From Streptomyces echinoruber (GTDB lineage: Bacteria > Actinomycetota > Actinomycetes > Streptomycetales > Streptomycetaceae): a stretch of DNA of 64,000 nucleotides. Of the stretch, positions 38,759 to 47,819 are shown piece after piece. The notes below the pieces were generated by a model. It worked only from the letters and a program-made list of their open reading frames with translations, made no database searches and was not told the origin of the DNA. The stretch covers positions 186,001-250,000 of the forward strand of contig NZ_BMWH01000006.1 of assembly GCF_014651135.1 (NCBI RefSeq). Reading direction: 5' to 3'. How positions within the stretch are numbered: the first letter of the stretch is position 1; every line of letters starts with the position of its first letter. The position numbers and the translations under genes are program-made.

Positions 38759-40717
38759 TCAGGCCCTCCTTCCGTGTCGTGACCCGGCGGCGGCCGCCGC
38801 CCTCCTCCGGATGCCGCCGAGCACGCGCCGGGCCCGGCCGGCCAGCCGCCGCAGGACACCGGGACGCGGCGGACGGCTCACCCGGACGCGGGAGCCGGAG
38901 CGGTGCAGCAGGAACGGCAGCGGCAGGAAGCGCGGCTCGGCGGCGTCCGGGGCGAGGCACAGCTCCGGGTGCCGGGGTGCGCCCGTCAGCCCGGCCGGCG
39001 GCAGCGCGGCCTGAAGGACCGCGCCGGTGCCGTCGGCCGACAGGGTGCCGGACACCTCCAGCGGCGCCGCCGGTCCGGTGAGCCGCAGCAGCGCCTTGGT
39101 GTCGCCGGGGACGTGCAGCGGCAGCGGCACCCGCAGCCGTTCGCCGGCGACGGTGACGTCCTGCGGGCGGACACGGCCGAGCCCGAGGCTCTTGCCCGCC
39201 CGGTCGACGTCGAGCGCGAGCGTGCCCTGCCGGGCGGTCCAGTACGGCAGGACGACGTGACCGCCCACGACACCGGCGTACGGCGCGGGCCGGTCCTGGC
39301 GCGGGGCCGGGCCGAGCCGGCACTCCTGGGTCCAGCTGCCGAGCCGGACCCGCACGAAGACGTCCCACAGGCCGCCCCACAGCGGCACCCCGCCCGCCGC
39401 CGCGGCCGGATCGACGGTGGCCGCGGCGCGCAGCACCAGACGGACGCGGCCGTCCCCGGCGGGCACCTTCTCGCGGGTGAAGTCGGCCGGCTGGAAGAAC
39501 TGGGCGGCGCTGGAGCGCTCCCGCACCAGCAGATCGACCCTGGCCTGCGCGAGGCGGGCGGCGGCGTCCGCGCCCAGCAGGTCCGCCGCCTCGGCGACGT
39601 CGTGCGGGGGAGTGTCGAAGGAGACGGTCCCGGGCTCGGCGGGCGCCCGGAGCGGGGCGCCGTCCACGGTGAGTTCCGCGGCGAAGCCGACGTGCAGCGT
39701 GCCGCCCCGCCACTCCACCCGCTCCGGCCGGGCCGCGGGCCGCAGCGCGGCCTCCCAGCGGGCCAGGGCGACCACGTCGTCGAACCGGCCCTCGGCGATC
39801 AGCGCGGCCACGATCCGCTGGGCCGGCTGCAGCCCGGCCGCGACACCGGGGCCGAAGCGCTCGACGACGACCGTGTGCATCTCGTCGAACAGCTCCCGGC
39901 GGTAGTCGACGGGCAGGGCCAGCAGGCGGCGGCCGCGCATCCGCTCCACGATCTCGTTGCGCAGCCAGCGGCGCAGCAGCCGGTCGCGCAGCGGCCCGGG
40001 CTCGGTGTACCGCTCCACGACGTCGAGGGCCTCGCGCAGGTTCTTGAAGTAGCCGGCCGGGTCGAAGCGTTGGAAGCCCGCGTTGGAGGCGTCGTCGCGT
40101 CGGACGTGGTAGTAGCAGACGTAGTCGCTGAGCACGGAGACGTTGTCCGCGCGCAGGTAGGCCTCGGTGACGAAGACGTGGTCCTCCAGGCGGCGTCTGC
40201 CCTCGGGGAAGCGCAGCCCGATGCGGTCCAGGAACGCGCGCCGGAACATCTTGTGCGGGGTGAGGCTGTCGATCAGCGGCGCGTTCTCGACGGTGGCGCG
40301 GGGGCGGTTGACGCGGAACAGCTCCACCGGCACCGGGCGGCCCTTGCCGGCCATCTTGCCGACGACCACGTCGGCGCCGTGGGCCACCCCGTAGTCGTAC
40401 ATCCGTTCCAGCGCCTCGTCGCCGAGGTAGTCGTCGTTGTCGACGAACATCACGTACTCGCCCCGCGACGCGGCGATGCCGACGTTGCGGGGCTTGCCGG
40501 ACCAGCCGGAGTTCTCCTGGTGGATGACCCGGACGTGGGGGTGTTCGGCGGCGAGCGCGTCCAGCCGGGCGGGGGTGCCGTCGGTGGAGCCGTCGTCGAC
40601 GAAGATCACCTCGTAGGCGTCGGGGGGCAGCGACTGGCGCAGCAGGGAGGCGACGCAGTCCTCGATGTAGGGACCGGGGTTGTAGACGGGGACGATGACG
40701 CTGACCTTGACCGGCAT
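38759..40717 (-). CDS. GT2-family glycosyltransferase with large C-terminal region
   Basis: A 652-residue protein from ATG 40717. Residues 1-230 are a GT-A glycosyltransferase: VSVIVPVYNPGPYIEDC, FVDDGSTDGT, VDNDDYLG (DxD-type metal site) and EDHVFVTEAYL. About 290-600 is a beta-rich region of unknown function (e.g. VEWRGGTLHVGFAAEL) as seen in TagF/TarS-like actinobacterial enzymes. The C-terminus is Arg/Ala-rich. No membrane helices. Coupling to rmlC suggests transfer of rhamnose or a related sugar to a cell-wall polymer or teichoic-acid-like glycan. Confidence 0.85.
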   Translation of the reverse strand: MPVKVSVIVPVYNPGPYIEDCVASLLRQSLPPDAYEVIFVDDGSTDGTPARLDALAAEHPHVRVIHQENSGWSGKPRNVGIAASRGEYVMFVDNDDYLGDEALERMYDYGVAHGADVVVGKMAGKGRPVPVELFRVNRPRATVENAPLIDSLTPHKMFRRAFLDRIGLRFPEGRRRLEDHVFVTEAYLRADNVSVLSDYVCYYHVRRDDASNAGFQRFDPAGYFKNLREALDVVERYTEPGPLRDRLLRRWLRNEIVERMRGRRLLALPVDYRRELFDEMHTVVVERFGPGVAAGLQPAQRIVAALIAEGRFDDVVALARWEAALRPAARPERVEWRGGTLHVGFAAELTVDGAPLRAPAEPGTVSFDTPPHDVAEAADLLGADAAARLAQARVDLLVRERSSAAQFFQPADFTREKVPAGDGRVRLVLRAAATVDPAAAAGGVPLWGGLWDVFVRVRLGSWTQECRLGPAPRQDRPAPYAGVVGGHVVLPYWTARQGTLALDVDRAGKSLGLGRVRPQDVTVAGERLRVPLPLHVPGDTKALLRLTGPAAPLEVSGTLSADGTGAVLQAALPPAGLTGAPRHPELCLAPDAAEPRFLPLPFLLHRSGSRVRVSRPPRPGVLRRLAGRARRVLGGIRRRAAAAAGSRHGRRA

Positions 40718-40888
40718 CCGGCTTGGCCCCCTTAGGTTGTCGCCTGCCGTTCGACGGGTGGCACCGTGTACGTGGCCTGATGCTAACCCGGACATCTGTG
40801 CGGCGAATGTCCACAACTCTCCCGGAGTGACGGCAGGACGCGGAACACGGCGCTCACCGGTGGATGGGGACGGTTCCCCCTCCGCGCG

Positions 40889-41020
40889 TCAGCGGTGCGT
40901 TGTGGCCAGGAGCGCCGGAATCCCGGCGGTGCCGCCGGTCTCGCCCGGACGGGGGAAGATGCGTCGGGTGCGGGCCGCGCGGTCCGCCTCCCGGCCGGCG
41001 GGTATCGGTTCGGAGCTCAT
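40889..41020 (-). pseudogene. Short frame after the MarR remnant, possible lost transporter start
   Basis: ATG 41020 overlaps the MarR stop (ATGA) and opens a 43-codon frame (MSSEPIPAGREADRAARTRR) with no recognisable domain. MarR genes are often coupled this way to an exporter gene. I infer it could be the surviving start of such a gene, but the evidence is only the overlap. Confidence 0.25.
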
Positions 41021-41290
41021 GGCCATGTCAGCCGTTCCAGGAGCGCCGGCGCCTGGAGGACGGTGGCCCGCTCCTCCTCCACGCAGCGCTCCTGCAGGGC
41101 ATGGGCCGGCCACTCCTCGCGCACCTGCCGGCCGCCCTCGATGCGGGTGCGGCCGCCCTCGATGCGGGTGCGGCCGGCCTCGGTGAGGGTGACGAGCCGG
41201 CGGCGGCCGTCGCCGGGGTCCGGGGTGCGCCGGATCAGCCCGTGGCCCTCGAGGGCGGCCAGGGTCGCGGCCGTGGCCCGCACTACGCTG
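41017..41290 (-). pseudogene. C-terminal remnant of a MarR-family regulator
   Basis: About 90 codons encode the second half of a MarR winged helix: LAALEGHGLIRRTPDPGDGR (wing region, usual D.RDGR pattern) and VTLTEAGRTRI. The N-terminal helices and recognition helix are missing, and the frame upstream runs antisense into the phosphoesterase gene. A 21-bp tandem duplication (41131-41151, 41152-41172) repeats RTRIEGG. I read it as a 5'-deleted, decaying gene. Confidence 0.7.
41131..41172. repeat. Exact 21-bp tandem duplication in the MarR remnant
   Basis: Two identical 21-bp units, in frame, duplicating RTRIEGG in the helix after the wing. Such a change inside a conserved helix fits relaxed selection. 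Confidence 0.9.
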
Positions 41291-41295
41291 GAGAC

Positions 41296-41805
41296 GTGCG
41301 GCTGCTTCTCGTGAGCGACACCCACCTGCCCCGGCGCGCCAAGCGGCTTCCCGAACCGCTGCTGGCCGAACTGCCGCGCGCCGACGTGGTCGTGCACGCC
41401 GGCGACTGGGTGGACGCGGCCACCCTGGACCTGCTGGCGGAACGCTCCCGCCGCCTGATCGGCGTGTACGGCAACAACGACGGCCCCGACCTGCGCGCCC
41501 GGCTGCCCGAGGTGGCCCGCGCGGAGCTGGACGGGCTGCGTCTCGGCGTCGTGCACGAGACCGGGCCCGCCCGGGGGCGCGAGGCCCGCTGCGCCGCCCG
41601 TTTCCCGGACCTGGACGTGCTGGTCTTCGGCCACAGCCACATCCCGTGGGACACCACCGCGCCCACCGGACTGCGCCTGCTCAACCCGGGTTCCCCGACC
41701 GACCGGCGCCGTCAGCCCTTCTGCACGTACATGACCGCCACCGTGGCCGGCGGCGCGCTGGCGGAGGTCCGGCTGCACCGGCTGCCGCCGCGGACGGCGG
41801 GGTGA
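41296..41805 (+). CDS. YfcE/MJ0936-type metallophosphoesterase
   Basis: A 169-residue calcineurin-like phosphoesterase from GTG 41296. Metal motifs are LVSDTHLPRR (DxH), HAGDW (GD), YGNND (GNND), VVHETG in place of HGH, and FGHSHIPW (GHxH). Small stand-alone members hydrolyse phosphodiesters or phosphomonoesters with Mn2+/Ni2+; the true substrate is unknown. It begins right against the truncated MarR remnant, so the breakpoint may lie in its promoter. Confidence 0.9.
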   Translation: MRLLLVSDTHLPRRAKRLPEPLLAELPRADVVVHAGDWVDAATLDLLAERSRRLIGVYGNNDGPDLRARLPEVARAELDGLRLGVVHETGPARGREARCAARFPDLDVLVFGHSHIPWDTTAPTGLRLLNPGSPTDRRRQPFCTYMTATVAGGALAEVRLHRLPPRTAG

Positions 41806-41821
41806 CCGCCGGTGCCGCCCC

Positions 41822-41904
41822 ACACCCGGCAGACGTGAACGAAACGCCCAACACCCGGCAGACGTGACCGAACCGCACCACACCCGGCAGACGTGGGCGC
41901 ACCG
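41822..41904. repeat. Nearly three tandem copies of a 29-bp unit
   Basis: ACACCCGGCAGACGTG occurs at 41822, 41851 and 41880, exactly 29 bp apart. The 13 bases between copies are degenerate. The array lies between the ends of the convergent phosphoesterase and beta-propeller genes. Spacing does not suit CRISPR (no unique spacers). It may be a protein-binding iteron set or slippage product. Confidence 0.85.
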
Positions 41905-41969
41905 TCTCCGGCTCCACCCGCGGCACCGCCGGCGACCGGTACGGCCGCCGGCGCGGGCCGCGAAGCCGG

Positions 41970-43217
41970 TCAGCCGGCCGGCGGCGAGGTCCAGTCGGCG
42001 GCCACGTGCCCCAGCCGTACCCGCTGCGGGTGGTCGCCGACCGGCACGGACACCGTCTTGCGCCCGGTGGCGAAGTCGATGGCCGTGACCCGGTCGGCGC
42101 CGCTCTCGGAGACGACGCAGTCCTTGCCGTCGCCGCTGACGGTGGCCCAGTACGGCTTGGAGGCGGCGACCAGCGGGCCCTCCTGGAGGGTGGCGCGGTC
42201 GACGACGGTCGCGTAGTCGTCCATCGTGCCCGCCACGCACAGCTTGGTGCCGGAGGGGTTCATCGAGATCCCGTGGTGGCGCGAGTCGTTGACCCAGGTG
42301 GTGCGGTCCTCGCTGGTCGCCGGGTTCTTCGGGAGGGTCTTGACCCGGATGATCCGGTCGGTGGCGACGTCGTACTCCAGGAAGCCGTTGAAGAAGGAGA
42401 CCTGGAAGTACAGCTTGGACTCGTCGGGGGAGAAGACGGCGGGGCGGACGGCGTCGGAGAAGTCCTTCAGACCGGCGGCGTCCAGGCGCTGCCGCATGTC
42501 GACGACCCTGACCTGCCGGTAGGTGTCCGCGTCGACGACCGTGATGTGCCGGTCGCCCTTCGTCCAGTCCCAGCCCGGGTCGTCGAGCGCGGTGTTGACG
42601 TCGCCGATGGACATGTTCCAGAGGTACTTGCCGTCCTTGGTGAAGATGTTCTCGTGGGGCTTGTCGCCGGTGGCGAAGGAGCCCAGCTCCTTTCCGGTGC
42701 CGATGTCGAGCACGTGCACCTTGTTCGCCGTGGAGGCGGAGACCGCGACCCGGGTGCCGTCGGGGGAGACCGCCATGTGGTCGGAGCGGTAACCGGCCAC
42801 CGGGAAACGCCAGTTGATCTTTCCGGTGGCGAGGTCGAGGGAGACGACGTCGGCGAAGCTGGGCCGGGAGACGACCACGGACTTCCCGTCCGGGGTGGAG
42901 TACATGTCGTCGACGAACTGGTCGTGGCCCTCGCCGACGCTGTTGCGGATCGCCTGGAAGTAGATCCACCGGACGGGGTCGGCGTTGATCTCCGCCATCC
43001 GTTGCGCCTTGTCGGGAACGACGTTGATGCGGCCGATCCTCGCGAAGTCGCCGGAGGACTCGATGACGTCCGCGGTGCCGTCCCAGTTGTTGCCGACGAA
43101 CAGCACCTCGCGCAGGCCGGGGGAGGGGTCCGCGGTGGCGGCGGACGCGGGCGCGGCGGCCAGCAGGGCGAGGGCGGCGGCCATGGAGCAGAGGTGCCCG
43201 GGTCTGAAGGCAGGCAT
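41970..43217 (-). CDS. Secreted YVTN-type beta-propeller protein
   Basis: A 415-residue exported protein. ATG 43217, GAGGAG nine bases upstream, signal peptide MPAFRPGHLCSMAAALALLAAAPASAA. The mature part shows repeated blades of the YVTN/WD-like type: DDMYSTPDGKSVVVSRP, MAVSPDGTRVAVSASTANKV, IFTKDGKYLWNMSIGDV, VFSPDESKLYFQVSF, SMNPSGTKLCVAGTM, TVSGDGKDCVVSESGADRV. About seven blades fit. No enzyme motif is seen, so it may bind a ligand or redox partner. Its gene is divergent from a TetR regulator, which probably controls it. Confidence 0.82.
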   Translation of the reverse strand: MPAFRPGHLCSMAAALALLAAAPASAATADPSPGLREVLFVGNNWDGTADVIESSGDFARIGRINVVPDKAQRMAEINADPVRWIYFQAIRNSVGEGHDQFVDDMYSTPDGKSVVVSRPSFADVVSLDLATGKINWRFPVAGYRSDHMAVSPDGTRVAVSASTANKVHVLDIGTGKELGSFATGDKPHENIFTKDGKYLWNMSIGDVNTALDDPGWDWTKGDRHITVVDADTYRQVRVVDMRQRLDAAGLKDFSDAVRPAVFSPDESKLYFQVSFFNGFLEYDVATDRIIRVKTLPKNPATSEDRTTWVNDSRHHGISMNPSGTKLCVAGTMDDYATVVDRATLQEGPLVAASKPYWATVSGDGKDCVVSESGADRVTAIDFATGRKTVSVPVGDHPQRVRLGHVAADWTSPPAG

Positions 43218-43337
43218 GGGGATGTACTCCTCGGGGGTGTGGGGGAACGCTCGCGCGGCGCGGCGGCTCCGGGCGCGGCGAGCCGAGGTCCGTAACACGC
43301 GAGCCGGAGAATCTGAACACGCGTGCATTCAAAAGAA

Positions 43338-43353
43338 CTTACTGAAAAGTAAG
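43338..43353. promoter_or_regulatory. Perfect inverted repeat between the propeller and TetR genes
   Basis: CTTACT-GAAA-AGTAAG lies in an AT-rich patch of the 220-bp divergent region, about 85 bases before the TetR GTG and 120 before the propeller ATG. A likely TetR operator by position. A second palindromic core CACGCGTG sits nearby at 43318-43325. Confidence 0.5.
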
Positions 43354-43437
43354 GAGGGGGTGGCCTTCTCCACAAGACTGCGTACACGACAAAATTGGCC
43401 GCCGGGCGGGACGGCCGCGCGGACGAGGGGAGGGACC

Positions 43438-44142
43438 GTGGCGGGCAGGCTGAGGGGGCCGACCGGCCGCTACGCCGGGAAGTCGGCCGCCGAGCGGCAG
43501 GCCGAACGCCGCCGCCGCTTCCTGGACGCCGCCCTCCAACTCTTCGGCGACAGCCCCGGCTTCCGCGGCACGACGGTGGCGGGACTCAGCGAGGCGGCCG
43601 GTCTGTCGACACGGCAGTTCTACGAGGAGTTCCGCACCCTGGAGGACGTCCTGGCCGCCCTCCACCTCCAGGTCAACGACTGGGCCGAGCAGGCGGTCCT
43701 GGCCGCCTCCGCCGACGCCGCCCACCTCCCGCTGCCCGAGCGCGCCGCCGCCCTGTTCCGGGCCTACGCCCGAAGCGTCACCGCCGACCCGCGCCGCATC
43801 CGCATCACCTTCGTCGAGATCGTCGGCGTCAGCCCCCGCCTGGAGCGGCAGCGCCTGGCCCGCCGCGCCCGCTGGGTCGACCTCATCTGCGCCGAGGCCG
43901 ACGCGGCCGCCGCCCGCGGGGAGGCCGCCGCACGCGACTACCGCATCGCCGCCACCGCCTTCATCGGCAGCGTCAACGGCCTCCTCCACGACTGGAACGC
44001 CGGCTGGGTGGACGCCACCCTGGACGAGGTCGTCGACGAACTCGTCCGCCAGCTCCTCGCCGTCCTGCGCCCCCCGGACTGGCCGGGGTCCGGCCGCCGC
44101 ACCGCCCACCGCCGGGAGGAAGGGAGCGGTCCCGCCGGGTAG
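43438..44142 (+). CDS. TetR-family transcriptional regulator
   Basis: A 234-residue regulator; GTG 43438 with GGGGAGGGA upstream. The HTH is at about 30-65 (TTVAGLSEAAGLSTRQFYEEF, the last residues replacing the usual xxFYxHF). The ligand domain is all helical (IRITFVEIVGV, FIGSVNGLLHDWNAGWVD). Divergence from the propeller gene suggests local repression; ligand unknown. Confidence 0.88.
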   Translation: MAGRLRGPTGRYAGKSAAERQAERRRRFLDAALQLFGDSPGFRGTTVAGLSEAAGLSTRQFYEEFRTLEDVLAALHLQVNDWAEQAVLAASADAAHLPLPERAAALFRAYARSVTADPRRIRITFVEIVGVSPRLERQRLARRARWVDLICAEADAAAARGEAAARDYRIAATAFIGSVNGLLHDWNAGWVDATLDEVVDELVRQLLAVLRPPDWPGSGRRTAHRREEGSGPAG

Positions 44143-44279
44143 GAGGCGGGCGGCGCGGCGCCGGAGCCGGCGTACCGGCACCGTCCCCGGCGCCTCCCGG
44201 CCCCTCCCGGCTCCGGCTCCGGACTCCCGGCCCCCGGCCCTCGTCCCCGGTCCCCCGTCCCCCGGCTTCCGTCTCCGCT

Positions 44280-45134
44280 CTACGCCGAGCTCACCCCGCT
44301 CGTGGCGAGGCCGAACACCCCGCCGACGACCAGCCCGGCACCCAGCAGCTCCGGCAGCACCCACCAGCCGGTCCGCACGTGCTCCTCGTACACGAGCACG
44401 CCGAGCAGCAGGCTCACGGTGGCGTCGCCGAGGGTGAGCGCGGGCTGGGAGGCCACCAACGGCCCGCCCTGCATGGCGTGGCCCAGCAGCAGCACGGCGC
44501 AGACGCCGGCGGCGGCGAAGCCGTAGGTCTGCCAGGCGGTGAGGAACCCCGTGACACCGTCCTCGGCGAGGACGTGCACCGCGGTCTTCATCAGACCGGC
44601 CGTCACCGCGAAGCAGATCGCCGTGGCCGCGCCGAGGCAGCCGGCCCGCGCCCTGCCGGGCGGGCGCCTCAGCCCGGCCGCGGCCAGGACGAGGACCGCG
44701 GCCGCGCACCCGACCAGGACGGGAAGCCACCGGTCGAGGGACACGCGCGTGCGGTTGCCGGCGGGCGAGGCGGACAGGAGCGCCAGCGCCAGCCCGGCGA
44801 CGACGACCGACACGTCCCGCACCTGCGCGCCCGGCAGGCGCCGGCGCGTGACGAGCGACGCGAACAGCAGGGCCAGCGGCAGTTCGAGGACGAACAGCGG
44901 CTGGACGAGGGAGAGCGGACCGGTGGCGAGGGCCACCGCCTGCCACACCCCCGCGGCGGTCATGGCCAGGACGCCGGCGAGCCAGACGGGGCGCCGCAGC
45001 AGGTCGCCCACCAGCCGGAGGCGGAACCCCGAGGACTGCTCGACCGTGAGTGCCGCGCGGCGCTGCAGCACGGTGGCGAGCGCGTTGCAGCACGCGGCGA
45101 GCAGCGCGAACAGGGTCGGCAGCACAAAGCCCAT
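44280..45134 (-). CDS. EamA/DMT-superfamily membrane protein
   Basis: A 284-residue integral membrane protein with about nine to ten hydrophobic segments, arranged as two similar halves: MGFVLPTLFALLAACCNALATVLQRRA at the start and LGAATAICFAVTAGLMKTAV in the second half, both with the DMT-type start pattern. Such proteins export amino acids or other metabolites or Mg2+ (NIPA-like members). Substrate unknown. Monocistronic. Confidence 0.8.
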   Translation of the reverse strand: MGFVLPTLFALLAACCNALATVLQRRAALTVEQSSGFRLRLVGDLLRRPVWLAGVLAMTAAGVWQAVALATGPLSLVQPLFVLELPLALLFASLVTRRRLPGAQVRDVSVVVAGLALALLSASPAGNRTRVSLDRWLPVLVGCAAAVLVLAAAGLRRPPGRARAGCLGAATAICFAVTAGLMKTAVHVLAEDGVTGFLTAWQTYGFAAAGVCAVLLLGHAMQGGPLVASQPALTLGDATVSLLLGVLVYEEHVRTGWWVLPELLGAGLVVGGVFGLATSGVSSA

Positions 45135-45460
45135 CCCCCGATCCTCACCGGTGCGCCGCACCGGCCCGCGGCGACACGGCAGACGGCGGCACCCGTCCGT
45201 CCGGCCGGCCCAGCGCGCCCGGACGCGACGCCGCCCGGCCCCGGGCGCCGTGGCGCCGGCGCGAAGACCGGGCCGGGCGGCTGGGCGGCCGGGCGGGGAC
45301 CGTGCGCCCCCTGTCCGACACCCGCCTGCTCACCCGCCCGCTTCCTGCTTCCGTCCTGCTCCCTGCTCTGCGTCCTCCGCTCGCCTGCTCGCCTGCTCGC
45401 CTGCCCGCCTGTCCGCCTGTTCGTCCGTTCGCCTGTTCGTCCGTTCGCCTGTCCGCTCGT
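45135..45460. other. 326-bp gap with a long octamer-like repeat tract
   Basis: No gene is seen. From about 45345 to 45465 the plus strand is a pyrimidine-rich run of 8-bp units such as CGCCTGCT, CGCCTGTT and CGTCCGTT repeated with small changes. It abuts the stop codon of the SnoaL-like gene. Cause and function unknown. Confidence 0.6.
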
Positions 45461-45826
45461 CTACTCGTCCCAGACCTGGACCGTGATCTGGTCGACGATC
45501 TTGCCGTCGCGCAGCGACAGCATCGACTCGGCCAGCACCCGCACCCCGTCGGGGTACTCGCAGGACTCCACGAAGGCGGCGTGGTCGCCCTGGACGACGC
45601 ACTGCTCCAGCCGGTGGGTCATGTTGCGGCCGTAGACGTCGTTGAGCATCATGCCGATCTCGTCACGGCCGTGCAGGACCATCGGGCGGCTGGGCTGGGC
45701 GTTGCGGTCCACGATGCGGATCTCCGCGTCGTCGGCGTACAGCGACAGCAGCGTCTCCGCGGTGTTTCCCTCGATGCCCCGGCGCAGTGTCTCCATGTCG
45801 AAGACGGGGCCTGCCGCGATGCCCAT
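45461..45826 (-). CDS. SnoaL/NTF2-like domain protein
   Basis: A 121-residue alpha+beta barrel protein; ATG 45826 with perfect AAGGAGGT site. The pattern is an N-terminal helix (METLRRGIEGNTAETLLSLYADDAEIRIVD), a strand with R in HGRDEIGMML, and strands ending SLRDGKIVDQITVQVWDE, as in stress-related NTF2-like proteins. No catalytic residues can be assigned. Divergent from the mycothiol-dependent dehydrogenase gene. Confidence 0.85.
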   Translation of the reverse strand: MGIAAGPVFDMETLRRGIEGNTAETLLSLYADDAEIRIVDRNAQPSRPMVLHGRDEIGMMLNDVYGRNMTHRLEQCVVQGDHAAFVESCEYPDGVRVLAESMLSLRDGKIVDQITVQVWDE

Positions 45827-46019
45827 GATGAACCTCCTTGACGGGACCGCGGCCCGCCGGCGACGGACCGCGAACGGCCCCAGTACGAGGGTCCTCCGCC
45901 GGACCGGACCCGGCAAGCGGAACCCCGCCGGGCGCCGCATCGTGTCGCCGGCGATCAGTCGCGCGTAGGGTCGGAGGCACGGACGGACACCGCCCGACGC
46001 GACGGAAGGAGCCGCCACC

Positions 46020-47105
46020 ATGGCGCAGGAAGTACGCGGTGTGATCGCCCCCGGGAAGAACGAGCCCGTGCGCATCGAGACCATCGTCGTGCCGGACCCG
46101 GGGCCGGGAGAGGCGGTGGTGAAGGTGCAGGCGTGCGGTGTGTGCCACACCGACCTGCACTACAAACAGGGCGGCATCACCGACGACTTCCCCTTCCTCC
46201 TCGGCCACGAGGCCGCCGGCGTGGTGGAGTCGGTCGGCGAGGGCGTCACCGACGTGGCGCCCGGCGACTTCGTGATCCTCAACTGGCGTGCCGTGTGCGG
46301 TCGTTGCCGGGCCTGTCGGCGCGGGCGGCCCTGGTACTGCTTCGACACCCACAACGCGCGGCAGAAGATGACCCTGACCGACGGCACCGAGCTGTCCCCG
46401 GCCCTGGGCATCGGCGCCTTCGCCGACAAGACCCTGGTGGCCGCCGGCCAGTGCACCAAGGTCGACCCGGCCGTCTCCCCGCAGGTCGCCGGGCTCCTCG
46501 GCTGCGGCGTGATGGCGGGCATCGGCGCGGCGGTCAACACCGGTCAGGTCACCCGCGGCGACTCGGTCGCCGTCATCGGCTGCGGCGGCGTCGGCGACGC
46601 GGCCATCGCCGGGGCCCGCCTGGCGGGCGCCGCGAAGATCATCGCCGTGGACATCGACGAGCGGAAGCTGCGCACCGCGCGGACGATGGGTGCCACCCAC
46701 ACCGTCAACTCCCAGGAGACCGACCCGGTCCAGGCGATCCGCGACCTGACCGGCGGCTTCGGCGCCGACGTCGTCATCGACGCCGTCGGCCGCCCCGAGA
46801 CCTACCAACAGGCCTTCTACGCCCGCGACCTGGCCGGCACGGTCGTCCTCGTCGGCGTGCCCACCCCGGAGATGAAGCTGGAGCTGCCCCTGCTCGACGT
46901 CTTCGGCCGCGGCGGCGCGCTCAAGTCCTCCTGGTACGGCGACTGCCTGCCCTCCCGGGACTTCCCCATGCTCATCGACCTGCACCTGCAGGGACGGCTG
47001 GACCTCGCCGCGTTCGTCACCGAGACCATCCAACTGGACGAGGTGGAGAAGGCGTTCGAGCGGATGCACCACGGCGACGTGCTGCGCTCGGTGGTGGTGC
47101 TGTGA
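46020..47105 (+). CDS. S-(hydroxymethyl)mycothiol dehydrogenase (mycothiol-dependent formaldehyde dehydrogenase)
   Basis: A 361-residue zinc alcohol dehydrogenase. Catalytic zinc ligands are in GVCHTDLHY and GHEAAGVV, the structural zinc site is [15 protein letters not shown], and the NAD-binding loop is [15 protein letters not shown]. The run [32 protein letters not shown] is typical of the mycothiol-dependent class. It oxidises the formaldehyde-mycothiol adduct to S-formylmycothiol. GGAAGGAG precedes ATG 46020. Overlapped by the downstream hydrolase gene (GTGA), matching the usual actinobacterial pair. Confidence 0.93.
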   Translation: MAQEVRGVIAPGKNEPVRIETIVVPDPGPGEAVVKVQACGVCHTDLHYKQGGITDDFPFLLGHEAAGVVESVGEGVTDVAPGDFVILNWRAVCGRCRACRRGRPWYCFDTHNARQKMTLTDGTELSPALGIGAFADKTLVAAGQCTKVDPAVSPQVAGLLGCGVMAGIGAAVNTGQVTRGDSVAVIGCGGVGDAAIAGARLAGAAKIIAVDIDERKLRTARTMGATHTVNSQETDPVQAIRDLTGGFGADVVIDAVGRPETYQQAFYARDLAGTVVLVGVPTPEMKLELPLLDVFGRGGALKSSWYGDCLPSRDFPMLIDLHLQGRLDLAAFVTETIQLDEVEKAFERMHHGDVLRSVVVL

Positions 47106-47734
47106 CGGCCGCCCGCATCGAACGCCTCGTCACCTCGGGCCGGTTCACCCTCGACGGCGGCACCTGGGACGTCGACAACAACGTGTGGATCGTCGGCGAC
47201 GACCACGAGGCCGTCGTCATCGACGCCGCCCACGACGCCGACGCCGTCGCCGAGGCCGTCGGCGACCGCCGGCTGACCGCCATCGTGTGCACCCACGCCC
47301 ACAACGACCACGTCAACGCCGCACCCGCGCTCGCCGCGCGCACCGGCGCCACCATCTGGCTGCACCACGACGACCTGCCGCTGTGGCAGCAGACCCACCC
47401 CGACCGGGACCCCGACGCCTGGCTCATCGACGGCCAGGTCATCGAGGCCGCGGGCGCCGACCTCACCGTCCTGCACACCCCCGGCCACGCGCCCGGCGCG
47501 GTCTGCCTGTACGACCCCGGCCTGGGCGTCGTCTTCACCGGCGACACCCTCTTCCAGGGCGGCCCCGGCGCCACCGGCCGCTCCTACTCCCACTTCCCGA
47601 CGATCATCGACTCCATCCGCGACCGCCTGCTGACCCTGCCGCCCGAGACGAGGGTCCTGACCGGACACGGCGAGGAGACCACCATCGGCGCGGAGGCGCC
47701 GCACCTCCAGGAGTGGATCGCGCGGGGGTACTGA
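47102..47734 (+). CDS. MBL-fold hydrolase paired with formaldehyde dehydrogenase
   Basis: A 210-residue metallo-beta-lactamase-fold enzyme; metal ligands [22 protein letters not shown] and a C-terminal TGHGEETT. It is translationally coupled to the dehydrogenase gene. The likely role is hydrolysis of S-formylmycothiol to formate and mycothiol, inferred from this pairing and the glyoxalase-II-like fold. Confidence 0.9.
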   Translation: MTAARIERLVTSGRFTLDGGTWDVDNNVWIVGDDHEAVVIDAAHDADAVAEAVGDRRLTAIVCTHAHNDHVNAAPALAARTGATIWLHHDDLPLWQQTHPDRDPDAWLIDGQVIEAAGADLTVLHTPGHAPGAVCLYDPGLGVVFTGDTLFQGGPGATGRSYSHFPTIIDSIRDRLLTLPPETRVLTGHGEETTIGAEAPHLQEWIARGY

Positions 47735-47819
47735 GAGCCGCCGGGGCGCGGCGCCGCGGGGGGTGCGCGGACCGGAGCGGCAACGCTCCCGCGCACCGCC
47801 CGGCCGAAGACGACGGGAA

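Noticed and set aside
41822..41904. CRISPR array
   Set aside because: Only three short repeats with degenerate 13-bp interiors, no spacers of uniform unique sequence and no cas genes.
45330..45460. Extension of a coding frame through the octamer repeat (ERTGERTNRRTDEQADRRAGEQ-like peptide)
   Set aside because: Lies downstream of the SnoaL-like gene stop with no start signal; the peptide only mirrors the DNA repeat.
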